Below, one piece after another: positions 19,467 to 28,879 of a stretch of 64,000 bases of DNA. A program made the translations under genes and the position numbers. The DNA lies in assembly GCF_019793465.1 (NCBI RefSeq), contig NZ_JAILYJ010000003.1:417915-481914 (forward strand), given 5' to 3'. Source of the stretch: Rhizobium croatiense (lineage in GTDB: Bacteria > Pseudomonadota > Alphaproteobacteria > Rhizobiales > Rhizobiaceae). Within the stretch, counting starts at the first letter, position 1. Every line of letters begins with the position of its first letter. Under the pieces are notes generated by a model, which had not been told where the DNA came from, searched no databases, and saw only the letters and a program-made list of their open reading frames with translations.

Positions 19467-20171
19467 TCAAATAGACTTGTGGCGTCGCTCGACGCCCTTG
19501 GCCGCCAGGACCTCATCCGCGGCTGCCGATACCAGAAATTCCGAAAGCTGCCTGGTGGCTTCCGCGTCGCTGGAATCGGCGCCGATGCCCACGTCAAAGT
19601 CGATGTAACTTTGAAGCTCTGCCGGAAACCGGCCGACAAGCATGACGTCGGGCGCGGCAGCGAGAATTGAGGTCACGGGGACGACGGCCAACTCGGCCTC
19701 CCCACGGCCGACGGCCGATGCCGTCTGCCCTCCTGGCGCGGCGACGAGCCTGGGCTTTACCTCATCCGCTATTCCCAGCCGATCCAGCAGGCTGGAAAAA
19801 TAGCCGCCGCTGGTTCCGTCACTTGCATAGGCGATCGATTTCGCGTCCTTCAATGCTCGCTTGAACGCTTCTGTCGAGCCGATGTCGAGTGGTCGGCTGC
19901 CGGCCTTGGCTGCCACCCCCATCCCGATTCTGCCGAACGCCCTCTGGCTCCCCGCCTCAACCTTTCCCGAGGCGGCCAGCGCCTCAACCATATCAGCGTT
20001 GATGATGACGAGGTCGAAAGGCTCGCCGGCCTCGATCTGCTTCTTGACCGTGGGATTGACCTCCCATTTGGCCGCAACAGTCAAACCTGTGGCCCTCTCG
20101 AACTGAGGGATGAGAGCAAGGACGGCGGGTCGGACCGCGATCGCGCCAAAGAGCCGGATTTCCTGTTTCAT
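19467..20171 (-). CDS. ModA-like substrate-binding protein without signal peptide
   Basis: This 234-residue protein has the fold pattern of molybdate/tungstate-type binding proteins: a first strand IRLFGAIAVRPAVLALIPQFERATG, then FDLVIINADMVEAL, AFGRIGMGVAAK, SIAYASDGTSGGYF and AELAVVPVTSIL. Unlike transported ModA, it starts directly at MKQEIRLFGAIAV with no signal peptide, so it probably stays in the cytoplasm and may act as a sensor. No permease or ATPase lies beside it. It follows the Dabb gene by 24 bases on the same strand. Confidence 0.75.
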   Translation of the reverse strand: MKQEIRLFGAIAVRPAVLALIPQFERATGLTVAAKWEVNPTVKKQIEAGEPFDLVIINADMVEALAASGKVEAGSQRAFGRIGMGVAAKAGSRPLDIGSTEAFKRALKDAKSIAYASDGTSGGYFSSLLDRLGIADEVKPRLVAAPGGQTASAVGRGEAELAVVPVTSILAAAPDVMLVGRFPAELQSYIDFDVGIGADSSDAEATRQLSEFLVSAAADEVLAAKGVERRHKSI

Positions 20172-20195
20172 GGCCCCAGCCGTCCCAAATGCGCC

Positions 20196-20504
20196 TCAAA
20201 TATTGAGATCGAAGACCAGGATGCCGGCGAGGCCTCCGTCCGTCGAGGAGACGATGCGCTCGCCGACTGCCACATGTTCGGGATGGATGAGATAGGCATC
20301 CCGGGCTTCGGCGCTTTCGAAGGTGACGGCAAAGCCGTCGACGAAGCCGCCATGCAGCCCCTCGGGCGAGACATTCGGCCCGTATTTGATATCCTCGATG
20401 CCGGGAATGACCTGTTTCAGCGCGACGATCGCGGCAAATAGCGCCTGCTTGTCGTCGATCGTCATCGCGGTCTTCAGCCGCAGGAACACGCAGTGCAGGA
20501 TCAT
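20196..20504 (-). CDS. Dabb (stress-responsive alpha/beta barrel) domain protein
   Basis: This 102-residue protein starts MILHCVFLRLK and contains the Dabb pattern: VALKQVIPGIEDIKYGPNVS, then FVDGFAVTFESAEARDAYLIHPEHVAV. These proteins dimerise through a ferredoxin-like fold; catalytic roles vary and the substrate is not predictable. ATG 20504 has a strong GGGAGGACC site, which excludes the longer frame. It probably forms an operon with the ModA-like gene. Confidence 0.86.
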   Translation of the reverse strand: MILHCVFLRLKTAMTIDDKQALFAAIVALKQVIPGIEDIKYGPNVSPEGLHGGFVDGFAVTFESAEARDAYLIHPEHVAVGERIVSSTDGGLAGILVFDLNI

Positions 20505-20573
20505 CAGTGGTCCTCCCGATTGTTGTTGCCGGCAGAATAGCGGCGAAAGCCGGGAGGGCAATCAGATTTATCG

Positions 20574-20598
20574 TCACCCGGACGCTGCCGTCCGGTGA
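20574..20598 (-). terminator. Hairpin downstream of the 139-residue secreted protein gene
   Basis: CCGGACG (20578-20584) pairs with CGTCCGG (20589-20595) around a 4-base loop, extended by three further pairs past a one-base bulge. It begins three bases beyond the stop codon of the upstream minus-strand gene. The tail is not T-rich, so termination strength is uncertain. Confidence 0.5.
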
Positions 20599-20600
20599 GG

Positions 20601-21020
20601 TTACATCTGGTCGCTTTCAACAGGTGCGCGATTGTAGAGCTTGCGGATGAGCTCGCCGGACAAAGCGCGGGCTTCATCCTTCTGCGCCGGTGTCATCGGC
20701 CGGCAGGTGTTTCTGAGGTTGGAGCGGTCGAGCACCGTCACTGTACCAGAATTGACAATGACGAGGTACCAGCTGCAGGAGGCGACCCTGTCGATGGCGA
20801 CAGCACCGTGGCAGCCGGTGGACAGGCAGAAGGCCACGGTCTGCTGGGCGACGTGATCGCCCTTCTGCGCCAGCGCCAGCGATTTCTTGAACTCCGCCGT
20901 CCATCGCTCGCAATGGGGCTTGCCCGGCACGCAGGCCTTGGTGGCGGGATAGAGGTCGGTCGCCTGCGCCGGCGAGACGAACAGTGCGCCGACCGAAAGA
21001 GCGAGCAGAAATTTGAGCAT
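20601..21020 (-). CDS. Secreted hypothetical protein with conserved cysteines
   Basis: This 139-residue protein has a signal peptide (1-20, cleavage near AQA-TD) and a small mature domain with six cysteines, including KACVPGKPHCERW, AFCLSTGCHG, ASCSWY and LRNTCRPM. The cysteine pattern suggests disulphide-stabilised periplasmic folding. ATG 21020 gives a proper signal peptide; longer frames do not. I do not recognise a named family. Confidence 0.78.
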   Translation of the reverse strand: MLKFLLALSVGALFVSPAQATDLYPATKACVPGKPHCERWTAEFKKSLALAQKGDHVAQQTVAFCLSTGCHGAVAIDRVASCSWYLVIVNSGTVTVLDRSNLRNTCRPMTPAQKDEARALSGELIRKLYNRAPVESDQM

Positions 21021-21140
21021 GGAATTGTCCTTATGCGATAGGAAAGAGGCGCACATCGCCGGTCGTTGGTCAATCACCAATCGTGGGTGAGAGGCGCGCC
21101 GCGCAGGCGGGAAAACCGGCTAAGCCCGGTTCGCCTGCGC

Positions 21141-24053
21141 TCAGGCCCTTTTTGTCAGCGGAAACCGGTCGCGCAGCAGCCGCAACACCGATTCCGACGG
21201 GATCGGCGGCCCGAACAGATAGCTCTGTCCGTAGCTGCAGCCCATCTTGGCGAGCTCGATCGCATCCTCGTTGGATTCGATGCCTTCGGCCACCACCTTC
21301 ATCTCCAGCTCGCGCGCCATTGCTATGACCGAGCGGAGCACGGTCGCCTTCTTGTCATTGTTGTCGCGCACCAGCGCCTTGTCGAGCTTGATCGTGTCGA
21401 AGGGGAAGCGGGTGAGATAGGCGAGCGACGAATAGCCGGTGCCGAAATCGTCGAGCGCCAGGCCAATGCCGGCTTCCTTCAGCTTCTGCAGCACCAGGCG
21501 GGCTTGTTCCGGATTTTCCATCACCATGGATTCCGTCAGTTCCAGCTTGAGCCGCGAGGGTGCGCAATGGGTCTTGGCGAGAACCGAACGCACGTCGTCA
21601 TAGAGCTCGTTGTTGAGCAGCTGCACGCTCGACAGATTGATCGACACGAAGATCGGCAATTCGCCGGTCTGGTTCTGCCAGCTCATCAGGTCGTTGGTCG
21701 CCTGTTCCAGCGCGAACATGCCGAGCGGGCCGATGAGATCGGAGGCCTCGGCGATCGGGATGAATTCGGAGGGCGGGATATTGCCGCGCTTGGGATGCTC
21801 CCAGCGCATCAGCGCTTCGAAGCCGGCGATCTCGACATCCTCCAGCCGGGCGATCGGCTGGTAGACCATCGACAATTCCTTGCGCTCGATCGCGCGGCGC
21901 AGATCGGTTTCGAGCTGCAGGCGGTCGGTGCCGAAGTCGCGGAAGGCCGGCTGGAACGGCTCGACGCGGTTGCCGCCGGCGCGTTTTGCCCGGTACATGG
22001 CAAGCTCGGCGTCGCTGAGCAGGCCGCTGGCGCTCTCCTGCCGGTCCACCCAGGAGGCGAGCCCGATCGAGGCCGTCAGGATGATCTCGCGACTGGAGAA
22101 GTTGATCGGCACCATGATCGCCTTGCTGATCGCATCGGCGAAATCGGCGACCTTGGCCGGATTGTGCTCGGACACCAGGATGAGGCCGAACTGGTCGCCG
22201 GCCAGCCGCGCCAGCGTGTCCTGCGGCTTCATCAGCCGGCGCAGGCGCCGGGTCAGCGCGATGAGGATGTTGTCGCCGGCCGCAACGCCGAGCGCATCAT
22301 TGACCAGCTTGTAGCGGTCGATGTCGATCACCATCACCGTCGGGCGCAGCGTGTCGCCGCCCGGCGCCAGCGCCAGCACCGATTGCAGCCGGTCGAGGAA
22401 GACCTGCCGGTTCGGCAGGCCGGTGAGATTGTCGTGCAGCGCATCATGCAGCAGCCGCTCGACGGAATTCTTCTGCTCGGTGACATCGACGATCGTGCCG
22501 ACGCAGCGGATGATCTCGCCATTGGAGCCGAGCACCGGCCGGGCGCGGATCAGCAGCCAGTGGAAATGCCCGTCCTCGGCGCGGATGCGGAATTCGTGAT
22601 TGAGCCGGCCGCGCCGGTGTTCGAGCAGCACGTCGAGCGTGGCGCGGAAGCGGTCGCGGTCATCGGGGTGCAGCCGCGGCAGCCAGTTGCGCGCCGCCCC
22701 ATGCATGGCGCCGGGGGAAAGGCCGAGCTTGACCGAGACGTCGGGAATGGTGACGACGCGGTCGCGCGCCACGTCCCAGTCCCACACCATGTCGCCGGAG
22801 CCGGTCAGCGCCAGCGATTGCCTCTCGAGATCGGAAAACAGCCCTTGCTGGAAGGCGCCGCCGGCAAAGGCGTGCTGCATGACGGTGAAGCCGATCAGGA
22901 GCACGATCAGCACCAGGCCGCCGCCGAGTGCCGGCTGGATGATGTCATTGTCGAGCCGGCCGGTGACGGTCAGCCACGCCCCGAACAGCCAGACGAGCGT
23001 CAGCGCCCAGGCCGGCACCAGGAGGATGGCGCGGTCGTAGCGGTTGAAGCCGAGATAGATGATCAAAAGCAGGCCGGTCGCCGCCGTCAGCGCGAAGGAC
23101 AGCCTGGCGATGCCGGCGGCAATCGACGGATCGTAGATCGCCACGCCGAAGAGCAGGGCAAGGCCGAGCACCCAGGCAAGCGTGGCGTAACCGAGATGCG
23201 CATGCCAGCGATTGAGGTTCAGATAGGTGAAGAGGAAGATGACGAAACTCGAGGCGAGCGCCACTTCCGCGCAGGCGCGCCATATTCGCTGATCGGCCGA
23301 GGCGACGCTGATCAGCTTGCCGAGAAAGCCGAAGTCGACGCAGATATAGCCGAGCACCGCCCAGGCCAGCGCTGCCGTCGCCGGCAGCATCGAGGTGCCC
23401 TTGACGACGAAGAGGATGGTGAGAAACACGGCAAGCAGGCCGGCAATGCCGAGCACGATGCCGCGATAGAGCGTGAAGGCGTTGATCGTATCCTTGTAGG
23501 CGTTCGGCTCCCAGAGATAGATCTGCGGCAGCTCCGGCGTCGACAATTCCGCGACGAAGGTGATGACGGCGCCGGGGTTCAGCGTGATGCGAAAGACGTC
23601 GGCCTCGTCGCTCGGCTGCCGGTCGAGCGCAAAGCCTTCGCTCGGCGTGATCGCCATGATGCGCTGCGAGCCGAGATCCGGCCAGAAGAGCTTGGAATTG
23701 ACCAGGCGGAAATGCGGCGCGACGATGACGCGCTCCAACTGTTCCTCCGAGACGTTGGCAAGCGCGAATACCGCCCAGTCGCCCTGGTGATTCTCCGAGC
23801 TCGCCCGGACCTCGATGCGCCGACGGATGCCGTCGGCGCCGGCGGCGGTCGACACCTGGAAGGCCTCGCCCTGGTTGGCGTAGATCTCGGTCGTCGCGGT
23901 GAGATCGAGCGCGGTATCGTCACGGGAAATCTTCACCGGTTCGGCCGCGTGGGCCACGCCCGCCATCAGGGCGAAGGCCGCCAGGAAAAGGGCTGCGATC
24001 ACCGCGATCACTCGTCCGGACGGTGACTTGGGCAGCATGCGGTTTCTTGTCAT
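21141..24053 (-). CDS. Membrane PAS-GGDEF-EAL protein, likely c-di-GMP phosphodiesterase
   Basis: This 970-residue protein has a signal peptide (1-37), a periplasmic sensor domain (about 38-185), seven membrane helices (about 195-395), a PAS domain (about 415-528), a GGDEF domain (about 535-700) and an EAL domain (about 712-965). The diguanylate cyclase signature is degenerate: AGDQF (618-622) in place of GGDEF. The EAL side keeps EAL (746-748 in GFEALMRW), NLSS, the DDFGTGYSSL loop and KLDKALV. It therefore probably degrades c-di-GMP while the GGDEF domain senses GTP. The layout resembles the 7TMR-DISM sensors. Its start overlaps the acetyltransferase stop (ATGA). Confidence 0.9.
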   Translation of the reverse strand: MTRNRMLPKSPSGRVIAVIAALFLAAFALMAGVAHAAEPVKISRDDTALDLTATTEIYANQGEAFQVSTAAGADGIRRRIEVRASSENHQGDWAVFALANVSEEQLERVIVAPHFRLVNSKLFWPDLGSQRIMAITPSEGFALDRQPSDEADVFRITLNPGAVITFVAELSTPELPQIYLWEPNAYKDTINAFTLYRGIVLGIAGLLAVFLTILFVVKGTSMLPATAALAWAVLGYICVDFGFLGKLISVASADQRIWRACAEVALASSFVIFLFTYLNLNRWHAHLGYATLAWVLGLALLFGVAIYDPSIAAGIARLSFALTAATGLLLIIYLGFNRYDRAILLVPAWALTLVWLFGAWLTVTGRLDNDIIQPALGGGLVLIVLLIGFTVMQHAFAGGAFQQGLFSDLERQSLALTGSGDMVWDWDVARDRVVTIPDVSVKLGLSPGAMHGAARNWLPRLHPDDRDRFRATLDVLLEHRRGRLNHEFRIRAEDGHFHWLLIRARPVLGSNGEIIRCVGTIVDVTEQKNSVERLLHDALHDNLTGLPNRQVFLDRLQSVLALAPGGDTLRPTVMVIDIDRYKLVNDALGVAAGDNILIALTRRLRRLMKPQDTLARLAGDQFGLILVSEHNPAKVADFADAISKAIMVPINFSSREIILTASIGLASWVDRQESASGLLSDAELAMYRAKRAGGNRVEPFQPAFRDFGTDRLQLETDLRRAIERKELSMVYQPIARLEDVEIAGFEALMRWEHPKRGNIPPSEFIPIAEASDLIGPLGMFALEQATNDLMSWQNQTGELPIFVSINLSSVQLLNNELYDDVRSVLAKTHCAPSRLKLELTESMVMENPEQARLVLQKLKEAGIGLALDDFGTGYSSLAYLTRFPFDTIKLDKALVRDNNDKKATVLRSVIAMARELEMKVVAEGIESNEDAIELAKMGCSYGQSYLFGPPIPSESVLRLLRDRFPLTKRA

Positions 24054-24664
24054 CGGCTGTCGGTTTTCCTGCCTTTGTCCGTATCAGTGGCGAGCCGCGA
24101 AAACATCACGTGGTCGTGCCACTGACCGTTGATCTTCAAATATCCGCGCAGATAGCCTTCCCGCTGAAACCCGGCCTTCTCAAGCAGACGTATGCTGCGC
24201 GCGTTATCTGGAATACAGGCTGCTTCAATACGGTGCAACTCAAGCCCGGAGAAGATGTAAGGAATAACCAATTGAAGAGCGGCGAACATATGCCCCTGGC
24301 CGGCGTAGCGCTCGCCCATCCAGTAGCCGATCATGCAGCTCTGGGCCGCACCGCGCCTGATATAGCCGATGGTGATGCCGCCGACCAGGGCGCGGTTTTG
24401 CTTGAGGAAAATGAACAGCGGGATCGCCTGGCCCGAGGCATATTCCTGCTTGCCGCGGATGACGCGGGCGCGGTAGGCGCCCTCCGTCAGCTCGTCGCGC
24501 CTCCAGGTCGGCTCCCAGGGTTCGAGGAACTTGCGGCTTTCGGAGCGCAGCCGGTGCCACTGGTTGAAATCCTGATAGCGCGGCAGGCGCAGGAGATATC
24601 TGTCGTTTTCCAGCTCGACTGCATCCGGCTGCCGCGACAGGAACCGAAACACCGATTTTGGCAT
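24050..24664 (-). CDS. GNAT acetyltransferase, RimJ-like
   Basis: This 204-residue protein has the GNAT core: VGGITIGYIRRG, CMIGYWMGERYAGQGHMFAAL (acetyl-CoA loop) and LHRIEAACIPDNARSIRLLEKAGFQREGYLRGYLKING, the typical RimJ/RimL ending. RimJ acetylates the N-terminus of ribosomal protein S5; related enzymes have other targets. It is coupled to the downstream GGDEF/EAL gene by a 4-base overlap and follows the M16 peptidase on the same strand. Confidence 0.9.
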   Translation of the reverse strand: MPKSVFRFLSRQPDAVELENDRYLLRLPRYQDFNQWHRLRSESRKFLEPWEPTWRRDELTEGAYRARVIRGKQEYASGQAIPLFIFLKQNRALVGGITIGYIRRGAAQSCMIGYWMGERYAGQGHMFAALQLVIPYIFSGLELHRIEAACIPDNARSIRLLEKAGFQREGYLRGYLKINGQWHDHVMFSRLATDTDKGRKTDSR

Positions 24665-24692
24665 CGATCACTCCCGGCAGACGGACGGCGGC

Positions 24693-25991
24693 TCAAAGGC
24701 TTGCCTGCATCGTCTTCGGCGCCGGGACCGAAAGCGAGGCTTTGATGTCTTCCATCGGTGCGAGCTGTTCCAGCGGCCCGATCGCCGACAGCGTCGGCAC
24801 CGTGTCGAAGAACAGTCGGCCGGCGAGATCGGTCAGCCGCTCGATGGTGATGCCCTCCAGCCGTTCCATCATCTCCGGATTGGAGATCGGCCTGCCGTAG
24901 AGCATCATCTGCCTTGCGATCTGGCCGGCGCGGGCGGCCGGGCTCTCCTGGCCCATCAGCAGCTGGGCGCGGATCTGGGCGCGGGCGCGCTCGATTTCCT
25001 TCTGGTGGATCTCATTGGCGGACTTGTGCAGTTCGTCGATGATCACAGGCACCAGCTCCGGCAGATTTTCGCCGCCGGTCGCCGCATGAATGCCGAAGAT
25101 GCCGGTGTCGGAAAAACCCCAGTGAAAGGCATAGACCGAATAACAGAGGCCGCGGAATTCGCGCACTTCCTGGAACAGCCGCGAGGACATGCCGCCGCCG
25201 AGGATATTGGCGAGGATCTGCGAGCAGTAGAAATCGCGGGCGTGATAGGGCTTGCCTTCGAAGCCGAGCAGGATCTGCGCATCCATCAGGTCGCGCGGTT
25301 CGCGCACGCTGCCGCCGACATAACGCGCCGCTTCCATGACCGGCGGGGCGGATGGCGAAGTCGGCAGGCTGGCGAAGCGATCCTCGACCATGCGCAGAAA
25401 TTCTTGATGATCGACGGCGCCGGTCGCCACCACGAACATGCGGTCGGTCGTATAGTTGCGGCCGAGATAGGTGCGGATCTGCTGCGGCGTGAAGGAAACG
25501 ACGGTCTGCGGCGTGCCGAGGATGGCCCTGCCGATCGTCTGGTCGCGATAGGCGGCCTCCGAGAACTTGTCGAACACCACGTCGTCGGGCGTGTCGTTGG
25601 CGGCGTTGATCTCCTGCAGGATCACCTGCTTCTCGCGCTCCAGCTCCTCCTCCTCGAAGGCCGATTCCGTCAGGATGTCGGCGAGGATGTCGACGGCGAG
25701 CGGCACATGGTCCTTCAGAACGCGGGCGTAATAGGAGGTCGTTTCGGTCGAGGTGGCGGCGTTGACCTCGCCGCCGACATCCTCGATCTCCTCGGCGATC
25801 TCACGGGCCGAGCGGCGCGCCGTGCCCTTGAAGGCCATGTGTTCGAGCAGGTGGGCGATGCCGTGCTCGTCTGCCGTCTCGTTACGCGATCCCGATTTGA
25901 TCCACACGCCGAGCGCGACGCTTTCCAGGTGCGGCATGGTTTCTGTGACTACTGTCAGCCCGGATTTCAGCCGGGTGCACTCAACTGTCAT
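24693..25991 (-). CDS. M16 family zinc peptidase (processing-peptidase-like)
   Basis: This 432-residue pitrilysin-family protease has the inverted zinc motif HLLEH at 47-51 (AHLLEHMAFKGTARRSA), and ETTSYYARVLKDHVPLAVDIL then EREKQVILQEI provides the distal glutamate. A C-terminal inactive M16 domain contains the glycine-rich GGGMSSRLFQEVREFRGLCYS. The family includes mitochondrial processing peptidase beta, and alphaproteobacterial members are its closest bacterial relatives. It follows thrC by 3 bases, the usual order in rhizobia. Confidence 0.94.
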   Translation of the reverse strand: MTVECTRLKSGLTVVTETMPHLESVALGVWIKSGSRNETADEHGIAHLLEHMAFKGTARRSAREIAEEIEDVGGEVNAATSTETTSYYARVLKDHVPLAVDILADILTESAFEEEELEREKQVILQEINAANDTPDDVVFDKFSEAAYRDQTIGRAILGTPQTVVSFTPQQIRTYLGRNYTTDRMFVVATGAVDHQEFLRMVEDRFASLPTSPSAPPVMEAARYVGGSVREPRDLMDAQILLGFEGKPYHARDFYCSQILANILGGGMSSRLFQEVREFRGLCYSVYAFHWGFSDTGIFGIHAATGGENLPELVPVIIDELHKSANEIHQKEIERARAQIRAQLLMGQESPAARAGQIARQMMLYGRPISNPEMMERLEGITIERLTDLAGRLFFDTVPTLSAIGPLEQLAPMEDIKASLSVPAPKTMQASL

Positions 25992-25994
25992 TGG

Positions 25995-27419
25995 CTATCT
26001 TTCTGCGCCTGCCGTCGTCTTGCCACGGGCGTGTTCGCCGATAAAGGTTTGTACGGCTTTCAGCTCCGGTTCGATGATCTGGAAACGCTCCTCCCTGTGC
26101 ATCAGATCAGCAAGCCACGTCGGAAGCGCCGGGTCAATACCGCAGGCCGATTTTACGGCGGCCGGGAATTTCGCCGGATGTGCGGTCGAAAGCGTCACCA
26201 TCGGCGTATTCGGCTTCTCCTTCTTGGCGGCGACGAAGACGCCGATCGCCGAATGCGGATCGAGGAGATAGCCGGTTTCCGCCTGGGTCTTGCGGATCGT
26301 CTCGGCCACCTGGCTCTCGCTGGCGCGCCCGGCGCGGAAGTCGCGACGGATCGCCTTCAGCGCTTGCCCGCCGATCTCGAAGCCGCCCGATTGCCTGAGG
26401 CTTTCCATCGCCGCGCGCACCTTCGAGGCGTCGCGCCCATAGGCTTCGAACAGCAGCCGTTCGAAATTCGAGGAGATCTGGATGTCCATCGACGGCGAGC
26501 TCGTCGCCTTGACCGCCTTCATGTCGTAGCGGCCGGTCTTCAGCGTGCGTGTCAGAATGTCATTCTCATTGGTGGCGATGACAAGCCGGTCGATCGGCAG
26601 GCCCATGCGCCTGGCGCAGTAGCCGGCGAAGATATCGCCGAAATTGCCGGTCGGCACCGTGAACGAGATCTTCCGGTCCGGTCCGCCGAGCGCCACGGCG
26701 GTGGTGAAATAATAGACGATCTGGGCCATGATGCGCGCCCAGTTGATCGAGTTGACGCCCGACAGGCTGACCCTGTCGCGGAACGCCGCGTCGTTGAACA
26801 TCGCCTTGACCAGATTCTGGCAATCGTCGAAATTGCCTTCGACGGCGAGCGCATGCACGTTGGCGGCGGTCGAGGTCGTCATCTGCCGCTGCTGCACCGG
26901 CGAAACCTTGCCATGCGGGAAGAGGATGAAGATATCGGTGCGCTCGCGGCCGGCAAACGCGTCGATCGCCGCACCGCCGGTATCGCCCGAGGTGGCGCCG
27001 ACGATCGTCGCCCGCTCGCCGCGCTTTTCCAGCGCATAATCCATCAGCCGGGCGAGCAGCTGCATCGCCACGTCCTTGAAGGCGAGCGTCGTGCCGTGGA
27101 AGAGTTCCATGACGAAGCTGTTCGGCCCGGTCTGGACGAGCGGCGCGATCGCCGGATGGCGGAAGGTGGCGTAGGCCTCGTCGATCATCGCCCGGAAGGT
27201 CGCCGCGGGGATCTCACCATTGGTGAAGGGCGACAGGATGGTGAAGGCGATCTCCTGATAGGTCTTGCCTCTCAGCGCGCGGATCTCTTTCTTCGAAAAC
27301 TGCGGCCACTCCCGGGGAACATAGAGCCCGCCATCGCGCGCCAATCCCGTCAAAAGGGCGTCGCAAAAACCGAGGGCAGGGGCCTCGCCGCGGGTCGAGA
27401 TATAGTCCACGTTGGTCAT
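25995..27419 (-). CDS. thrC: Threonine synthase
   Basis: This 474-residue PLP enzyme converts O-phosphohomoserine to threonine. The PLP lysine is K115 in LFHGTTLAFKDVAMQ. GATSGDTGGAAIDAF binds the phosphate, and FTVPTGNFGDIFAGY is typical of the long (fungal/proteobacterial) class. The ThrB kinase that makes its substrate is at 11031-11996. The start MTNVDYISTRGEAP is the conserved one. Confidence 0.96.
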   Translation of the reverse strand: MTNVDYISTRGEAPALGFCDALLTGLARDGGLYVPREWPQFSKKEIRALRGKTYQEIAFTILSPFTNGEIPAATFRAMIDEAYATFRHPAIAPLVQTGPNSFVMELFHGTTLAFKDVAMQLLARLMDYALEKRGERATIVGATSGDTGGAAIDAFAGRERTDIFILFPHGKVSPVQQRQMTTSTAANVHALAVEGNFDDCQNLVKAMFNDAAFRDRVSLSGVNSINWARIMAQIVYYFTTAVALGGPDRKISFTVPTGNFGDIFAGYCARRMGLPIDRLVIATNENDILTRTLKTGRYDMKAVKATSSPSMDIQISSNFERLLFEAYGRDASKVRAAMESLRQSGGFEIGGQALKAIRRDFRAGRASESQVAETIRKTQAETGYLLDPHSAIGVFVAAKKEKPNTPMVTLSTAHPAKFPAAVKSACGIDPALPTWLADLMHREERFQIIEPELKAVQTFIGEHARGKTTAGAER

Positions 27420-27684
27420 CCTTGATCTATCGCTGGAAGAAATTTGGCCGGGCCGAGCCGTGGCCCGCTCCGCCGGAAACCGGCAAGGGGCTGCCCTCAG
27501 GCCATACCATTGCCGTTATCTTGTTGAAGTTGCCCGCATCCGGCGGCGAAAAGTGCATCAAAACGGCGCGTACCCAATCGATTTTTGTTTGCGCCGCTGA
27601 TATAGACCATCGCAAACCGTCGTGAAAGGCCTCGCGAAAAAGACTGGGGCCTCCAAGAAACGCTTGTGCAAAGGGTGGAACATA

Positions 27685-28329
27685 GTGCTCGGCAAGGTCT
27701 CGCGTCTCATCATCTCCACGTCTTTCGTTGCCCTGCTTGCCGGCTGCAACTCGCTCGGCATCGGCGGCGACAGCAAGCCTGAGGCGGCGCCGACCCAGCC
27801 GAACGGCAATGCCCAGATCATGCCGCTGGCGCCGGCCAACCCCTCCTCGAACAACCCCTCGATCGGCACGGCCACGACGGCCCAGGGCGCCGTCGCCCCC
27901 GTCGTCCAGGGCGCCTGCCCGCAGATCTTCCTGCGTGACCAGGATGCGATCTTCCGCACCTATGCCAAGGGCAAGAAGGACGACCCGCAGCAGATCGTCT
28001 TCCAGGCCTCCTTCGGCGATTACACCCGCCAATGCACGCTGAACGACACGGCCCTGACGATGACGGTTGTTGCCCAGCTGCGCCTCATCACCGGCCCGGC
28101 CGGCAATCCCGGCCCGGTGACGCTGCCTGTCCGCGTCACCATCCTCGATGGCGAGACCGTGCTCTATTCCGAGGTCACCAAGTTCCCGACCGAAATCCCG
28201 GCGGGCGCACCGGGCACGCAGGTCATCTTCCGCAAGGAAGGCATCCAGATGCCGGTCGGCGCCGGCGCGCTGGTGCGCGTCAATATCGGCTTCGACACCC
28301 AGCCGGCGAAGACGAAGAAGAGCAGCTGA
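27685..28329 (+). CDS. Outer-membrane-type lipoprotein of unknown function
   Basis: Reading from GTG 27685 (AAGGGTGG six bases upstream) gives a 214-residue protein with an ideal lipoprotein signal peptide ending in LLAGC, lipid on C21. A Pro/Asn-rich linker follows, then a domain with APVVQGACPQIFLRD, QIVFQASFGDYTRQC and LPVRVTILDGETVLYSEVTKF. A GTG at 27622 would add 21 residues and weaken the signal peptide. It is a conserved rhizobial lipoprotein, divergent from thrC; the function is not known. Confidence 0.82.
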   Translation: MLGKVSRLIISTSFVALLAGCNSLGIGGDSKPEAAPTQPNGNAQIMPLAPANPSSNNPSIGTATTAQGAVAPVVQGACPQIFLRDQDAIFRTYAKGKKDDPQQIVFQASFGDYTRQCTLNDTALTMTVVAQLRLITGPAGNPGPVTLPVRVTILDGETVLYSEVTKFPTEIPAGAPGTQVIFRKEGIQMPVGAGALVRVNIGFDTQPAKTKKSS

Positions 28330-28879
28330 TTATTTCGGCAACCTGCGGTCTGGCGCGCCGGCGCGATGCCTCCGCAGCCGCGACGGACCGATGGCAAAAA
28401 AAGCGGCGGCGCTCAAGCTCGGCCGCCGGTGCGTTTGGCGAGAACCCCCACCCCACATTCCGTCATCCCAGGGCTTGACCCTGGGATCCACAGCCAAGCA
28501 CCCGCCTTCCACTCCTCTGAAGTGCGACGCCATTGCTGTTCAGTGCCAGCCGCATGGATCCCAGGGTCAAGCCCTGGGATGACGGAGGAGAGGTGGGTGC
28601 CGGGGGGAGAAGAGTGGCGCGGGATGACTGTGGCGAGATGGTGCCCGGATCATGGACAACAGGTGTTGGCTCATAAGCGCCGCCGGTGCAATGGCGCGGC
28701 GGCGAACAAGGGAGCACACGCTGCGTCACCGGTGCGTTTGGCGAGAACCCCAACCCCACACTCCGTCATCCCAGGGCTTGACCCAGGGATCCCCAGCCAC
28801 GCATTCGGCTGTCCCTGACAGGTGGGTCCCGTGCCATTCAGGCGCTGCCCGCAGCATGGCTCGCCGCGGGTCTGCGGCC
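28330..28879. repeat. Gap filled by palindromic repeats (28458-28588, 28760-28794) and their flanks
   Basis: Two copies of a longer composite unit occur here. Each has GTGCGTTTGGCGAGAACC, a short C-rich spacer, then CCGTCATCCCAGGGCTTGAC with its complement; the first also has an inverted partner at 28555-28588. The same flank (GTGCGTCTGGC...) recurs at 42450-42520 and 42840-42906. No coding region is evident between the lipoprotein and the HAD gene. Confidence 0.72.

Noticed and set aside
21066..24026. 986-codon open frame on the plus strand
   Set aside because: It is the antisense of the GGDEF/EAL gene; the translation is Arg/His/Gln/Asp-rich with no domain, typical of a shadow in GC-rich DNA.
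25005..27425. 806-codon plus-strand open frame
   Set aside because: It is antisense to the M16 peptidase and threonine synthase, both of which have full catalytic motifs.
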